From the NCBI GenBank assembly GCA_913055925.1, contig CAJXLH010000198.1:1-5653 (forward strand): a stretch of 5,653 bases of DNA, read 5' to 3'. This stretch comes from an uncultured Maritalea sp. (GTDB taxonomy: Bacteria > Pseudomonadota > Alphaproteobacteria > Rhizobiales > Devosiaceae). This document shows positions 1 through 4,812 of this stretch, piece by piece. Each line of letters starts with the position of its first letter. Position 1 is the stretch's first letter. Under the pieces are notes generated by a model. That model was not told the origin of the DNA, made no database searches, and was given only the letters and a program-made list of their open reading frames with translations. The position numbers and the translations under genes were made by a program.

Positions 1-34
1 TTTGTTGTTCACCTTGTTGCGGTTCGTCGTTCAT
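1..34 (-). CDS. N-terminus of an unidentified leftward gene (partial)
   Basis: An ATG at 34 (reading leftward) opens a frame that stays open to the window edge and encodes MNDEPQQGEQQ. It is preceded by a good Shine-Dalgarno, AAGGA at 45-41, with a 6-nt spacer. The short peptide is hydrophilic and rich in Glu and Gln and does not identify a family. The case for a real gene rests on the ribosome binding site, the open frame and the intergenic-looking AT-rich stretch upstream with promoter-like elements. It would be divergent from the PAS gene that starts at 228. Confidence 0.5.
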   Translation of the reverse strand, partial: MNDEPQQGEQQ

Positions 35-66
35 TTCTTATCCTTTTTGCTCTTTATGCCCGCTAA

Positions 67-119
67 ATTGTAGTTTTTCCACACTCAACGGCCGCGTTAA
101 CCTTAATAAAGCTTTAAGG
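67..119 (-). promoter_or_regulatory. Putative CtrA-like box and -10 element of the divergent region
   Basis: Positions 101-119 form the inverted repeat CCTTAA-N7-TTAAGG. It contains TTAA-N7-TTAA (103-106 and 114-117), the exact spacing of the alphaproteobacterial CtrA consensus. A further TTAACC half-site lies immediately adjacent at 97-102. Reading leftward, TACAAT (72-67) is a 5/6 match to a sigma70 -10 hexamer and would place a start near position 60. The TTAA sites would then sit about 40-50 bp upstream of that start, a normal place for an activator. No good -35 is visible, which would suit an activator-dependent promoter. The pattern is short and the region AT-rich, so chance occurrence is possible. 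Confidence 0.35.
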
Positions 120-227
120 GCGATTTTTGAATGGAAATGGTCCAAATTGGCACAACAAATACAGGGAACGAATGTCGATTGATGCCAATAAGGTGCATCG
201 GTCGGGCTCAATGCGGGGAAACGGCAT

Positions 228-890
228 ATGCAAATGCAGAGCACACAACGGCTATATAAATACTGGAATGAATTGCGTGGCACACGCAGCGCACCAGAAC
301 GCCGTGATGTGGATCCAACTCAGATTCGCAATGCACTCGCCAATACCTTTATTTTGGAGTCCTCCCCTGAGCAGGAAAACTTTACTTTCCGTTTGGCAGG
401 CTCGCACATCTGTTCGACTTATTGCCGCGAATTGAAAAACCGCGCCTTCATCGATCTTTGGCACAGAAAAGACAAAGACGCGATTGAGACGTTAATCAAA
501 GCGGTAACTGATGATCATGCCGCTGCGCTCGTGACCTTTAATGGCACCTCTCAGCACAATGCACAGCTGACATTCGAAACGTTGCTCTTGCCGCTTCGCC
601 ACAATGGCGCGACGAACAATCGCATTATTGGCTCGATCACAGCGTTTGAAGAGCCACTTTGGTTTGGTACGCAACCAATCCTGGAGCAACGCATCACCGG
701 CCTTCGCCTCATTTGGCCTGATGATCACAATTCAGAGTTTTCTGGTCGCGACCTTTCAAGCGATATTGGTCTTGATCAGCGCGATGATGTGGTCGATATG
801 CGCGCGAATTTCGGTCAATCTTCGAAAGTTTATGGCTTCAACGCACGCCGTTACGCCCACCTTTCTGTGATTGACGGCGGAAAACAGTAA
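228..890 (+). CDS. PAS_5-family single PAS domain protein
   Basis: A soluble protein of 220 residues with no signal peptide or membrane segment. It matches the alphaproteobacterial PAS_5 family (formerly DUF1388) by its linear motifs: YWNELRG (12-18), the APERRDVDP block (22-30), FRLAGS (54-59), a RELKNR segment (67-72), FETLLLPL (116-123), IGSITA (134-139), and a basic tail ending in a HLSVIDGG-like motif. The PAS fold should cover roughly residues 8-145. No kinase, GGDEF, EAL or other output domain is attached, so it is probably a stand-alone sensor or adaptor; ligand and partner are unknown. The start at 228 is chosen because GGGGA at 215-219 lies 8 nt upstream. An ATG two codons later is less well spaced. 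The PilZ gene follows after 77 nt in the same direction with no clear terminator between them, so co-transcription is possible. Confidence 0.82.
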   Translation: MQMQSTQRLYKYWNELRGTRSAPERRDVDPTQIRNALANTFILESSPEQENFTFRLAGSHICSTYCRELKNRAFIDLWHRKDKDAIETLIKAVTDDHAAALVTFNGTSQHNAQLTFETLLLPLRHNGATNNRIIGSITAFEEPLWFGTQPILEQRITGLRLIWPDDHNSEFSGRDLSSDIGLDQRDDVVDMRANFGQSSKVYGFNARRYAHLSVIDGGKQ

Positions 891-967
891 GAAGTTAGAG
901 CTTTTCCTCTTCCTCTTACATTCGGTTAACAAAGTGCCGTTATTGTCATTTGTAAGGTTTACTCTCT

Positions 968-1609
968 TTGCAATTGGGCAATATGCAAACGCTTTCGGCT
1001 GATATTCAAACAACACCTGCGGCAGCGCCAGCTGAACCCGCGAAATATCAGCGCGTGAAAGTTTCCCTTTTGGGCCGCTACATGCTCGCCGATCGTCGCG
1101 AGTTTCCGTGCCAAGTCATTGAAATGTCGCCGGGCGATTCCTGCATCATCGCGCCAGAAATGGGCAAAATCGGCGAACGTGTTATCGCCTATATTGACCA
1201 TTTGGGCCGCATTGAAGGTGAAATACTCGGCGAAATTGACGGCGGTTTTGTGATGAGCGTGAAGGCGCCAGATCGCAAACGCGACAAACTCGCGGCGCAA
1301 CTCACCTGGTTTGCAAACAAAGACATTCTCAATCTGCCAGAAGATCGACGCCACTCGCGTCAGGTGCCAGATATTCGTCACTCTAAGATTATTCTTGAGG
1401 ACAATAGAGAATATCGCTGCAAGATTATCGATATTTCGATGTCAGGTGCGGCGGTCGAGATCGACGTGAAGCCAGCAATGGGCACGCCAGTAACCCTTGG
1501 TCGCATGCGCGCGCGTGTTGTGCGTCATTTTGATGATGGTATTGCCGTTGAATTCTCGTCAGTTCAACAAGTCTTCTCTGTCGTTCAGGCCAATCTACGC
1601 GCCGAATAA
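968..1609 (+). CDS. Tandem PilZ-domain protein, probable c-di-GMP receptor
   Basis: A soluble protein of 213 residues from the TTG start at 968, or 208 from the ATG at 983. Residues about 123-200 form a standard PilZ domain: the N-terminal RxxxR is R127-R131 (RRHSR) and the D/NxSxxG motif is D155-G160 (DISMSG). These are the residues that bind c-di-GMP in this family. Residues about 28-98 look like a second, degenerate PilZ copy: similar beta-strand pattern, with EMSPGD (52-57) where DxSxxG would be and no RxxxR in front. This suggests one binding half and one structural half. Output is unknown; PilZ proteins usually act on motility, exopolysaccharide or envelope functions. The TTG start has AAGG at 954-957 with a 10-nt spacer. 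The ATG has only a weak GGG 4 nt upstream, so the start remains open. A strong terminator follows. Confidence 0.85.
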   Translation: MQLGNMQTLSADIQTTPAAAPAEPAKYQRVKVSLLGRYMLADRREFPCQVIEMSPGDSCIIAPEMGKIGERVIAYIDHLGRIEGEILGEIDGGFVMSVKAPDRKRDKLAAQLTWFANKDILNLPEDRRHSRQVPDIRHSKIILEDNREYRCKIIDISMSGAAVEIDVKPAMGTPVTLGRMRARVVRHFDDGIAVEFSSVQQVFSVVQANLRAE

Positions 1610-1633
1610 GCCTAGCTTACATTTTCCCCGTGT

Positions 1634-1662
1634 AGCCGCCTCAAATTGAAGGCGGCTTTTTT
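1634..1662 (+). terminator. Rho-independent terminator after the PilZ gene
   Basis: A stem of AGCCGCC (1634-1640) pairs with GGCGGCT (1651-1657), with one further T-A pair inside and an 8-nt loop, followed by six T residues (1657-1662). It lies 24 nt after the PilZ stop and should end the PAS-PilZ transcript, so the peptidase gene downstream needs its own promoter. Confidence 0.88.
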
Positions 1663-1792
1663 GTGTGTGCGCGAGATTTATCCTTAACGCGCTCTGAATC
1701 TAACCCTTTGTTTTTGAATAAAAGTCTGGGATTTTTTTTTCCGAGGCCGAAATTTCCGAACGCCATAGTGACCTCCGTCAGGGAGAACACTA
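1663..1792 (+). promoter_or_regulatory. Leader of the peptidase gene, with T9 tract, GANTC site and anti-SD-like element
   Basis: This gap must carry the promoter for the peptidase gene because a terminator stands upstream, but I find no convincing -35/-10 pair. Visible elements are TTAAC at 1684-1688, a GAATC (GANTC, CcrM-type methylation site) at 1696-1700, a run of nine T at 1732-1740, and the ribosome binding site GGGAG (1781-1785), 7 nt before the ATG. CTCC at 1773-1776 can pair with GGAG at 1782-1785 over a 5-nt loop, which could partly hide the ribosome binding site. That stem is only 4 bp. Confidence 0.35.
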
Positions 1793-2407
1793 ATGAAAAC
1801 GTTCAAATCAAAATTTCGAAAACTAGCGCTCGGGGTTGTTGCGCTAATTTCAATCGTAACGCCAGCAATGGCCATCTCATCTAATGAAGCATTTGTCGCT
1901 GAAGTGCGCGAAACGTCGATCCCTATGGGGCACGCCGCCTTCTGCCAATCGCGACCGACTGAATGTACGCAAAATGCGAGCTTTCAATCTTATGAAAAAC
2001 TGACCCAAAAAAAATGGGACCAGCTGCTGGCGATCAACGCGAAATTCAACCGCGAAATCAAACCGATTAACGACATCGATCTCTACCAAACCGAAGAATT
2101 TTGGACCTATCCGCGTGGATATGGCGACTGTGAAGATTATGTCCTTGCCAAGCGTCGTGCCCTGCTCAACGCAGGCTGGGCAGCAAGTACCCTACTCGTC
2201 ACGGTGGTGCGTCAACAAAATGGCGAAGGTCATGCGGTGCTTACCGTCCGAACGGACCGCGGCGATCTCATCTTGGACAATCAAGAAGGCTTGATCAAAG
2301 TCTGGAGCCAAACGCCTTACGAATACATCAAGCGCCAATCGCAAGTTCATGCGGGCCGCTGGATGGAACTCGCGGACAACAGAACAATCATTTTGGCGAG
2401 CAATTAG
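1793..2407 (+). CDS. Secreted transglutaminase-like cysteine peptidase (BTLCP/DUF920 family)
   Basis: A protein of 204 residues. The first 27 form a classical signal peptide: a Lys/Arg-rich start, the hydrophobic core LALGVVALISIV, and an AMA cleavage motif before I28. The mature part matches the bacterial transglutaminase-like cysteine proteinase family (PF06035). The catalytic triad is visible as C113 in GYGDCEDYVL, H147 in GEGHAVL and D162 in LILDN. C51 and C58 may form a disulfide, as expected for a periplasmic protein. The family includes LapG, the periplasmic protease that cleaves the surface adhesin LapA at a di-alanine site under control of the c-di-GMP receptor LapD. No LapD, LapA or calcium-site partner is visible here, so the LapG function is only a possibility; most short alphaproteobacterial members have no known substrate. 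The ATG has GGGAG 7 nt upstream. The PilZ gene is its upstream neighbour, but a terminator separates them. Confidence 0.88.
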   Translation: MKTFKSKFRKLALGVVALISIVTPAMAISSNEAFVAEVRETSIPMGHAAFCQSRPTECTQNASFQSYEKLTQKKWDQLLAINAKFNREIKPINDIDLYQTEEFWTYPRGYGDCEDYVLAKRRALLNAGWAASTLLVTVVRQQNGEGHAVLTVRTDRGDLILDNQEGLIKVWSQTPYEYIKRQSQVHAGRWMELADNRTIILASN

Positions 2408-2434
2408 ACCCTGACAATTTTAATTGCGCCAAAT

Positions 2435-2471
2435 ATTTCGGCTACTCCAACCCTGACACCTTGGCCGAAAT
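2435..2471. repeat. Inverted repeat after the peptidase gene
   Basis: ATTTCGGC (2435-2442) is repeated as its exact reverse complement GCCGAAAT (2464-2471) around a 21-nt spacer. It lies in the 105-bp gap between two converging genes, just before the main terminator. No T tract follows on either strand, so it is more likely a transcript-end stabilising fold or chance than a terminator. Confidence 0.3.
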
Positions 2472-2476
2472 TCATG

Positions 2477-2515
2477 CAAAGACCAGCTTTCCCCGAGGCT
2501 GGTCTTTGTCTTTTA
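2477..2515 (+). terminator. Strong hairpin terminator between converging genes
   Basis: CAAAGACCAGC (2477-2487) pairs perfectly with GCTGGTCTTTG (2498-2508) to give an 11-bp stem with a 10-nt loop, followed on the + strand by a T-rich tail (TCTTTTAT). It fits rightward termination of the peptidase gene. It also lies directly beyond the stop codon of the leftward carbonic anhydrase gene and may act for both, though the leftward tail is less T-rich. Confidence 0.85.
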
Positions 2516-3031
2516 TAGGGGCTTTACCGCCGACAAATAGTGCTGACCACGCTCAACATAGTTCATGGCGTGCGCAACGCGATCATCAAATGTTGATGGG
2601 TCCATCTCGCGTTTCACCTTGCCTGGCATCCCCAATACCAGCGAAAACGGCGGAATGTCTTGCCCTTCTGTCACGACAGCGCCAGCACCGATGATCGAAC
2701 CACGCCCGACACGCGTTCCGTTCATGATCGTCGCGCCCATCCCCACGAGCACGCCCTCTTCCAAGTGACAACCGTGCAAAATCGCACGGTGACCCACGGT
2801 ACAATAATCGCCAATCACGCAGGGAAAGCCTTCGTCTGTGTGAATAACGCTTAAATCTTGGATATTTGCGTTTTCACCAATGGTAATTGGCTCAATGTCC
2901 CCCCGAAGGACAGAACCATACCAAATGTTCGATTTGGACTTTGCAATAATGCGTCCGATCAAATCGGCACTGTCAGCGACAAACGCATCGTCAGCGATCT
3001 GCGGCTCATCTCCCTCGAAAGAATAGCGCAT
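2513..3031 (-). CDS. Gamma-class carbonic anhydrase-like hexapeptide-repeat protein
   Basis: A protein of 172 residues built of left-handed beta-helix hexapeptide repeats (about residues 10-137, many I/V-G-x-x-A/G turns) plus a C-terminal helix; functional members are trimers. The three zinc-ligand histidines of gamma carbonic anhydrases are present as H64 (VIHT), H81 (VGHR) and H86 (LHGC). The associated R43-G-D45 and N56-I-Q58-D59 motifs match the Cam residues Arg59, Asp61, Asn73, Gln75 and Asp76. It belongs to the broad YrdA/CaiE/PaaY-like group, where carbonic anhydrase activity is proven in only some members, so CO2 hydration is likely but not certain. The ATG at 3031 overlaps the upstream stop (TGATG, one shared base), with GGGGA 4 nt before it. 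This favours it over a longer frame that starts at 3091 inside the upstream gene. Confidence 0.87.
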   Translation of the reverse strand: MRYSFEGDEPQIADDAFVADSADLIGRIIAKSKSNIWYGSVLRGDIEPITIGENANIQDLSVIHTDEGFPCVIGDYCTVGHRAILHGCHLEEGVLVGMGATIMNGTRVGRGSIIGAGAVVTEGQDIPPFSLVLGMPGKVKREMDPSTFDDRVAHAMNYVERGQHYLSAVKPL

Positions 3032-3354
3032 CAGATCCCCATTACGCCCATGTAAAACCACAGAACGATCAAGCCGACGAAAAAGCTCCAACCAAATGCA
3101 ATGAAGGCAGAAAGGAACGCTTGGCCCAAATGTAGTCCGCCTGCGCTATCGCGACGCCAGCCCATGCCCAACATGATAAAGGGACCACAGACAAAGCTCA
3201 GCAACAGGTTGCCGATGGCACCAAGAACATTCTCGCCACCATATTGCAGTTGCGCCTCTTGGCGCGACAACCACTGATAAAGGTAGGTCGACGCCCCGGA
3301 AAAGGCCGTTCCCGTTGCAACAATGACAAATGCTGCCAACAATTCGATCGCCAC
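3031..3354 (-). CDS. Small three-helix membrane protein (DUF6949-like)
   Basis: A protein of 107 residues with three predicted membrane segments at about 3-24, 45-65 and 79-102, and a short polar loop (RQEAQLQYGGEN, 31-42) between the first two. From memory it resembles the DUF6949 family of Hyphomicrobiales, which is often found beside a gamma carbonic anhydrase gene; the family name needs a profile search. The start is GTG at 3354, supported by GGGGGA 6 nt upstream. The stop shares a base with the start of the carbonic anhydrase gene (TGATG), so the two are translationally coupled. Function is unknown. Pairing of a membrane protein with a carbonic anhydrase-like enzyme raises a link to CO2/bicarbonate handling, but nothing in this sequence looks like a known transporter. 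Confidence 0.75.
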   Translation of the reverse strand: MAIELLAAFVIVATGTAFSGASTYLYQWLSRQEAQLQYGGENVLGAIGNLLLSFVCGPFIMLGMGWRRDSAGGLHLGQAFLSAFIAFGWSFFVGLIVLWFYMGVMGI

Positions 3355-3393
3355 TGGCGTTCCCCCGCAAAAACAATAATTTACTTTTTGTTA

Positions 3394-3422
3394 AGCATAT
3401 TGGTGCGAGTTGCAATTGTCAC
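3394..3422 (-). promoter_or_regulatory. Sigma70-type promoter for the DUF6949-like/carbonic anhydrase pair
   Basis: Reading leftward, GTGACA (3422-3417, 5/6 match to TTGACA) and TATGCT (3399-3394, 4/6 match to TATAAT) are separated by exactly 17 bp. Transcription would start near 3387, about 33 nt before the GTG start at 3354. Its -35 lies against the -35 of the rightward promoter (3410-3415), so the two promoters probably compete for polymerase. Confidence 0.5.
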
Positions 3423-3446
3423 GTCCGACTCCCTAAAATGGTTAAC
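3410..3446 (+). promoter_or_regulatory. Rightward promoter with GANTC in the spacer and a CtrA half-site
   Basis: TTGCAA (3410-3415) and TAAAAT (3434-3439, 5/6 match to the -10 consensus) are 18 bp apart. The spacer contains GACTC (3427-3431), a GANTC site of the kind methylated by CcrM, and GcrA-dependent promoters carry such a site between -35 and -10. ATGGTTAAC (3438-3446), the reverse complement of the CtrA half-site GTTAACCAT, overlaps the end of the -10 and the expected start point, where binding would repress. Expected start is near 3446, about 19 nt before the TTG codon at 3465. The regulators are inferred, not seen. Confidence 0.4.
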
Positions 3447-3464
3447 TCCTGACGGTCTGAAATT

Positions 3465-4124
3465 TTGACACAAGAAAACAAGAACTTAGTCTTGAACCGT
3501 GTGCGCCCCATTGTGGTGATGTGGCTCTTTATGGCTGTCGCGCTGGTCGGATTGGTTTTTGTCTATGCCAGCGATTTTCTGACAAACAAGTCCGGAACCA
3601 GTAGCGCAGCAAATTCAGGCAGTTACAACATCACAATTGCCGCAAAACCAATCGTGGTGCCCAAAGCGTGGACTACTTCAACGATAAACACTGACGATGA
3701 AGTGTTGAGCAATGTCGAGTTGGCTATCCCCATGAATGTGGGCAACGAGGAAACTGCCCTGCACATCTCGCTTTTGCCGAGCGCAAAAGCCGCGCCGAGC
3801 GCCTATTTGCTCGACAGTTTGTACATCCACAATTTTGAAGAAGGTGCTCCCAAACAGGCTTACGGACTGATCGTGAAAAGCCTGAAGCCCCAAGCAGGAT
3901 ATGAAGACGAAACAATTTGGTACGACGCCATTAGCGCGAACCCGTTTGTTGCCAAATGTTTGGAAGAAAAGCTTGGCGATGACACCCAAACAAACTGCAT
4001 CACGACGATGCTGGTGAACAAGCGCGTATCCGCGCTTGTTCGTTTTGACGGTGATCTACTGCCCTATTGGAAGGGCCTACATGCGGAACTGTCGAAGCTC
4101 TTGCCGACCTTCAACCGCGAGTAA
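3465..4124 (+). CDS. Uncharacterised membrane-anchored periplasmic protein
   Basis: A protein of 219 residues. After a short basic cytoplasmic tail there is one membrane segment (about 16-36, IVVMWLFMAVALVGLVFVYA), then a low-complexity Ser/Asn/Gly linker (about 40-54) and a domain of about 165 residues outside the membrane. That domain contains C165 in the block NPFVAKCLEE and C178 in TNCITTM, a likely disulfide, and ends in a helix after VRFDGDLLPYWKGLHAEL. From memory this pattern (GLIVK, NPFVAKC, the second Cys, then an RF...LLPYW-like tail) occurs in a conserved uncharacterised Hyphomicrobiales family with an N-terminal anchor; no function is known to me. The start is uncertain: TTG at 3465 lacks a clear ribosome binding site, and in-frame TTG or GTG codons follow within 12 codons. 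The membrane segment is kept in all cases. The gene is divergent from the DUF6949-like gene and ends 2 bp from DUF3126. Confidence 0.72.
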   Translation: MTQENKNLVLNRVRPIVVMWLFMAVALVGLVFVYASDFLTNKSGTSSAANSGSYNITIAAKPIVVPKAWTTSTINTDDEVLSNVELAIPMNVGNEETALHISLLPSAKAAPSAYLLDSLYIHNFEEGAPKQAYGLIVKSLKPQAGYEDETIWYDAISANPFVAKCLEEKLGDDTQTNCITTMLVNKRVSALVRFDGDLLPYWKGLHAELSKLLPTFNRE

Positions 4125-4126
4125 AA

Positions 4127-4345
4127 TCACGCAAATTCGTCGAGGTCGATATCAAGAATCGCCATTTGGAAATTGTATGAGCGCTCGCCCTCATCTTCAT
4201 CCAAATACATCACGCCAATAAATTCTTCGCCGAGATAAACCTCTGCAGAATCGTTCTTTTTCGGACGCGCGCGCACTTCAAAAGCTGGGTTACCGAACTT
4301 GCCGCGCAAATAGTTGGTGAGTTGCTGGATTTCTTCTTTATTCAT
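4127..4345 (-). CDS. DUF3126 family protein
   Basis: A small acidic soluble protein of 72 residues that matches DUF3126 (PF11324) over its whole length. The recognisable blocks are a leading KEEIQQLTNYLRGKF helix, RPKKNDSAEVYLGEEFIGV (27-45), the acidic turn LDEDEGERSYNF (48-59) and the ending QMAILDIDLDEF. The family is restricted to alphaproteobacteria as far as I know, has no assigned function, and is commonly found near cysE. The ATG at 4345 has an AAGGCGAG ribosome binding site ending 5 nt upstream. An ATG a few bases earlier reads straight into a stop and is ignored. The gene is last in the leftward group and its stop is 2 bp from the stop of the rightward gene, with no terminator between. 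Confidence 0.9.
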   Translation of the reverse strand: MNKEEIQQLTNYLRGKFGNPAFEVRARPKKNDSAEVYLGEEFIGVMYLDEDEGERSYNFQMAILDIDLDEFA

Positions 4346-4362
4346 TTCATCTCGCCTTTATA

Positions 4363-4389
4363 GAGCCGTTGCTCAAGCAATAACGGCTC
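4363..4389 (-). promoter_or_regulatory. Bulged hairpin before the DUF3126 ribosome binding site
   Basis: GAGCCG (4363-4368) pairs with CGGCTC (4384-4389) and the adjacent TTGC (4369-4372) with GCAA (4377-4380) around a TCAA loop, leaving TAA bulged out. It sits in the 83-nt gap between the NTF2-like gene and DUF3126, 5 nt from the AAGG ribosome binding site. No T run follows on either strand, so it is not a standard terminator. It may be an RNA-processing, stabilising or translation-control element. Confidence 0.35.
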
Positions 4390-4428
4390 ATGATCCTACC
4401 ATATAGGTCGCTATGGGGTTTTCCCCAC

Positions 4429-4812
4429 TTAGCTGTAATTTGTGTTTTTGTGATGGAAGACTTTTTGCCATTGCCCGTCGCGCTCAATCCATAGCGCCAT
4501 GCAAACGGTCGGCTTTCCATCATTCTGCGGGCACAAATAGGCCAAACAGCAACTTTGCGCTGAACCGAAATGGGCCCACAACAGTTTGGGTTCACTTAAA
4601 TCAGTCGCGTGATCCAAAACTCTGCCGATCTCTGATTTAGCAATGGCCGCGCCATGCTCGTCAAAGCTAACAAAGTCCTGCGCCACCAGCGTGTCTCCGC
4701 CGACACTGCTAGCATCATCACCAAGGGACCTTTCCAGATCCCACAGGTAGTCAATCCGGGCTTGTTCAGTTGAACTATGGGCGGCTGATTTAGGATTTAC
4801 TTCCAAATTCAT
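4429..4812 (-). CDS. NTF2-like (DUF4440/SnoaL-type) protein
   Basis: A soluble protein of 127 residues from the ATG at 4812 (129 from a TTG at 4818). The pattern fits the NTF2-like fold: an N-terminal helix with the LWDLERSL block (23-30), then DFVSFDEHGAAIAKSEI (46-62), mid-domain strands, and the characteristic C-terminal pair ALWIERDGQWQKVFHHKNT (106-124), seen in DUF4440-type proteins as W.r.dG.W...FHQ.T. Such proteins are small dimers that act as isomerases, hydrolases or ligand-binding proteins; no substrate can be inferred. The start lies inside cysE, overlapping its last 23 nt, with no strong ribosome binding site, so translation probably depends on ribosomes ending cysE. C88 and C89 form an adjacent cysteine pair near the middle. 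The gene could be an accessory insertion between cysE and DUF3126. Confidence 0.68.
   Translation of the reverse strand: MNLEVNPKSAAHSSTEQARIDYLWDLERSLGDDASSVGGDTLVAQDFVSFDEHGAAIAKSEIGRVLDHATDLSEPKLLWAHFGSAQSCCLAYLCPQNDGKPTVCMALWIERDGQWQKVFHHKNTNYS

Noticed and set aside
181..199. GATGC-N9-GCATC inverted repeat in the PAS leader
   Set aside because: A 5-bp stem is expected by chance at this length and nothing else supports a riboswitch or attenuator.
127..435. Rightward 102-codon frame across the leader of the PAS gene
   Set aside because: It has no ribosome binding site or recognisable protein pattern and overlaps the PAS gene in another frame, where the PAS family match is clear.
959..1381. 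140-codon leftward frame opposite the PilZ gene
   Set aside because: The opposite strand encodes a clear PilZ protein; the antisense product is His/Phe/Arg-rich with no family pattern.
2409..2459. CCCTGACA repeated at 2409-2416 and 2452-2459
   Set aside because: An 8-bp direct repeat in one short gap, with no mobile-element ends or duplicated target; most likely chance.
3032..3091. Longer start (ATG at 3091) for the gamma carbonic anhydrase
   Set aside because: It would overlap the coupled membrane protein gene by 61 nt and add 20 residues not typical of the family. The ATG at 3031 has the TGATG overlap and a ribosome binding site.
4415..4426. GGGG-TTTT-CCCC mini hairpin downstream of the NTF2-like gene
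   Set aside because: A 4-bp stem with no T tract on either strand; too small to call a terminator.
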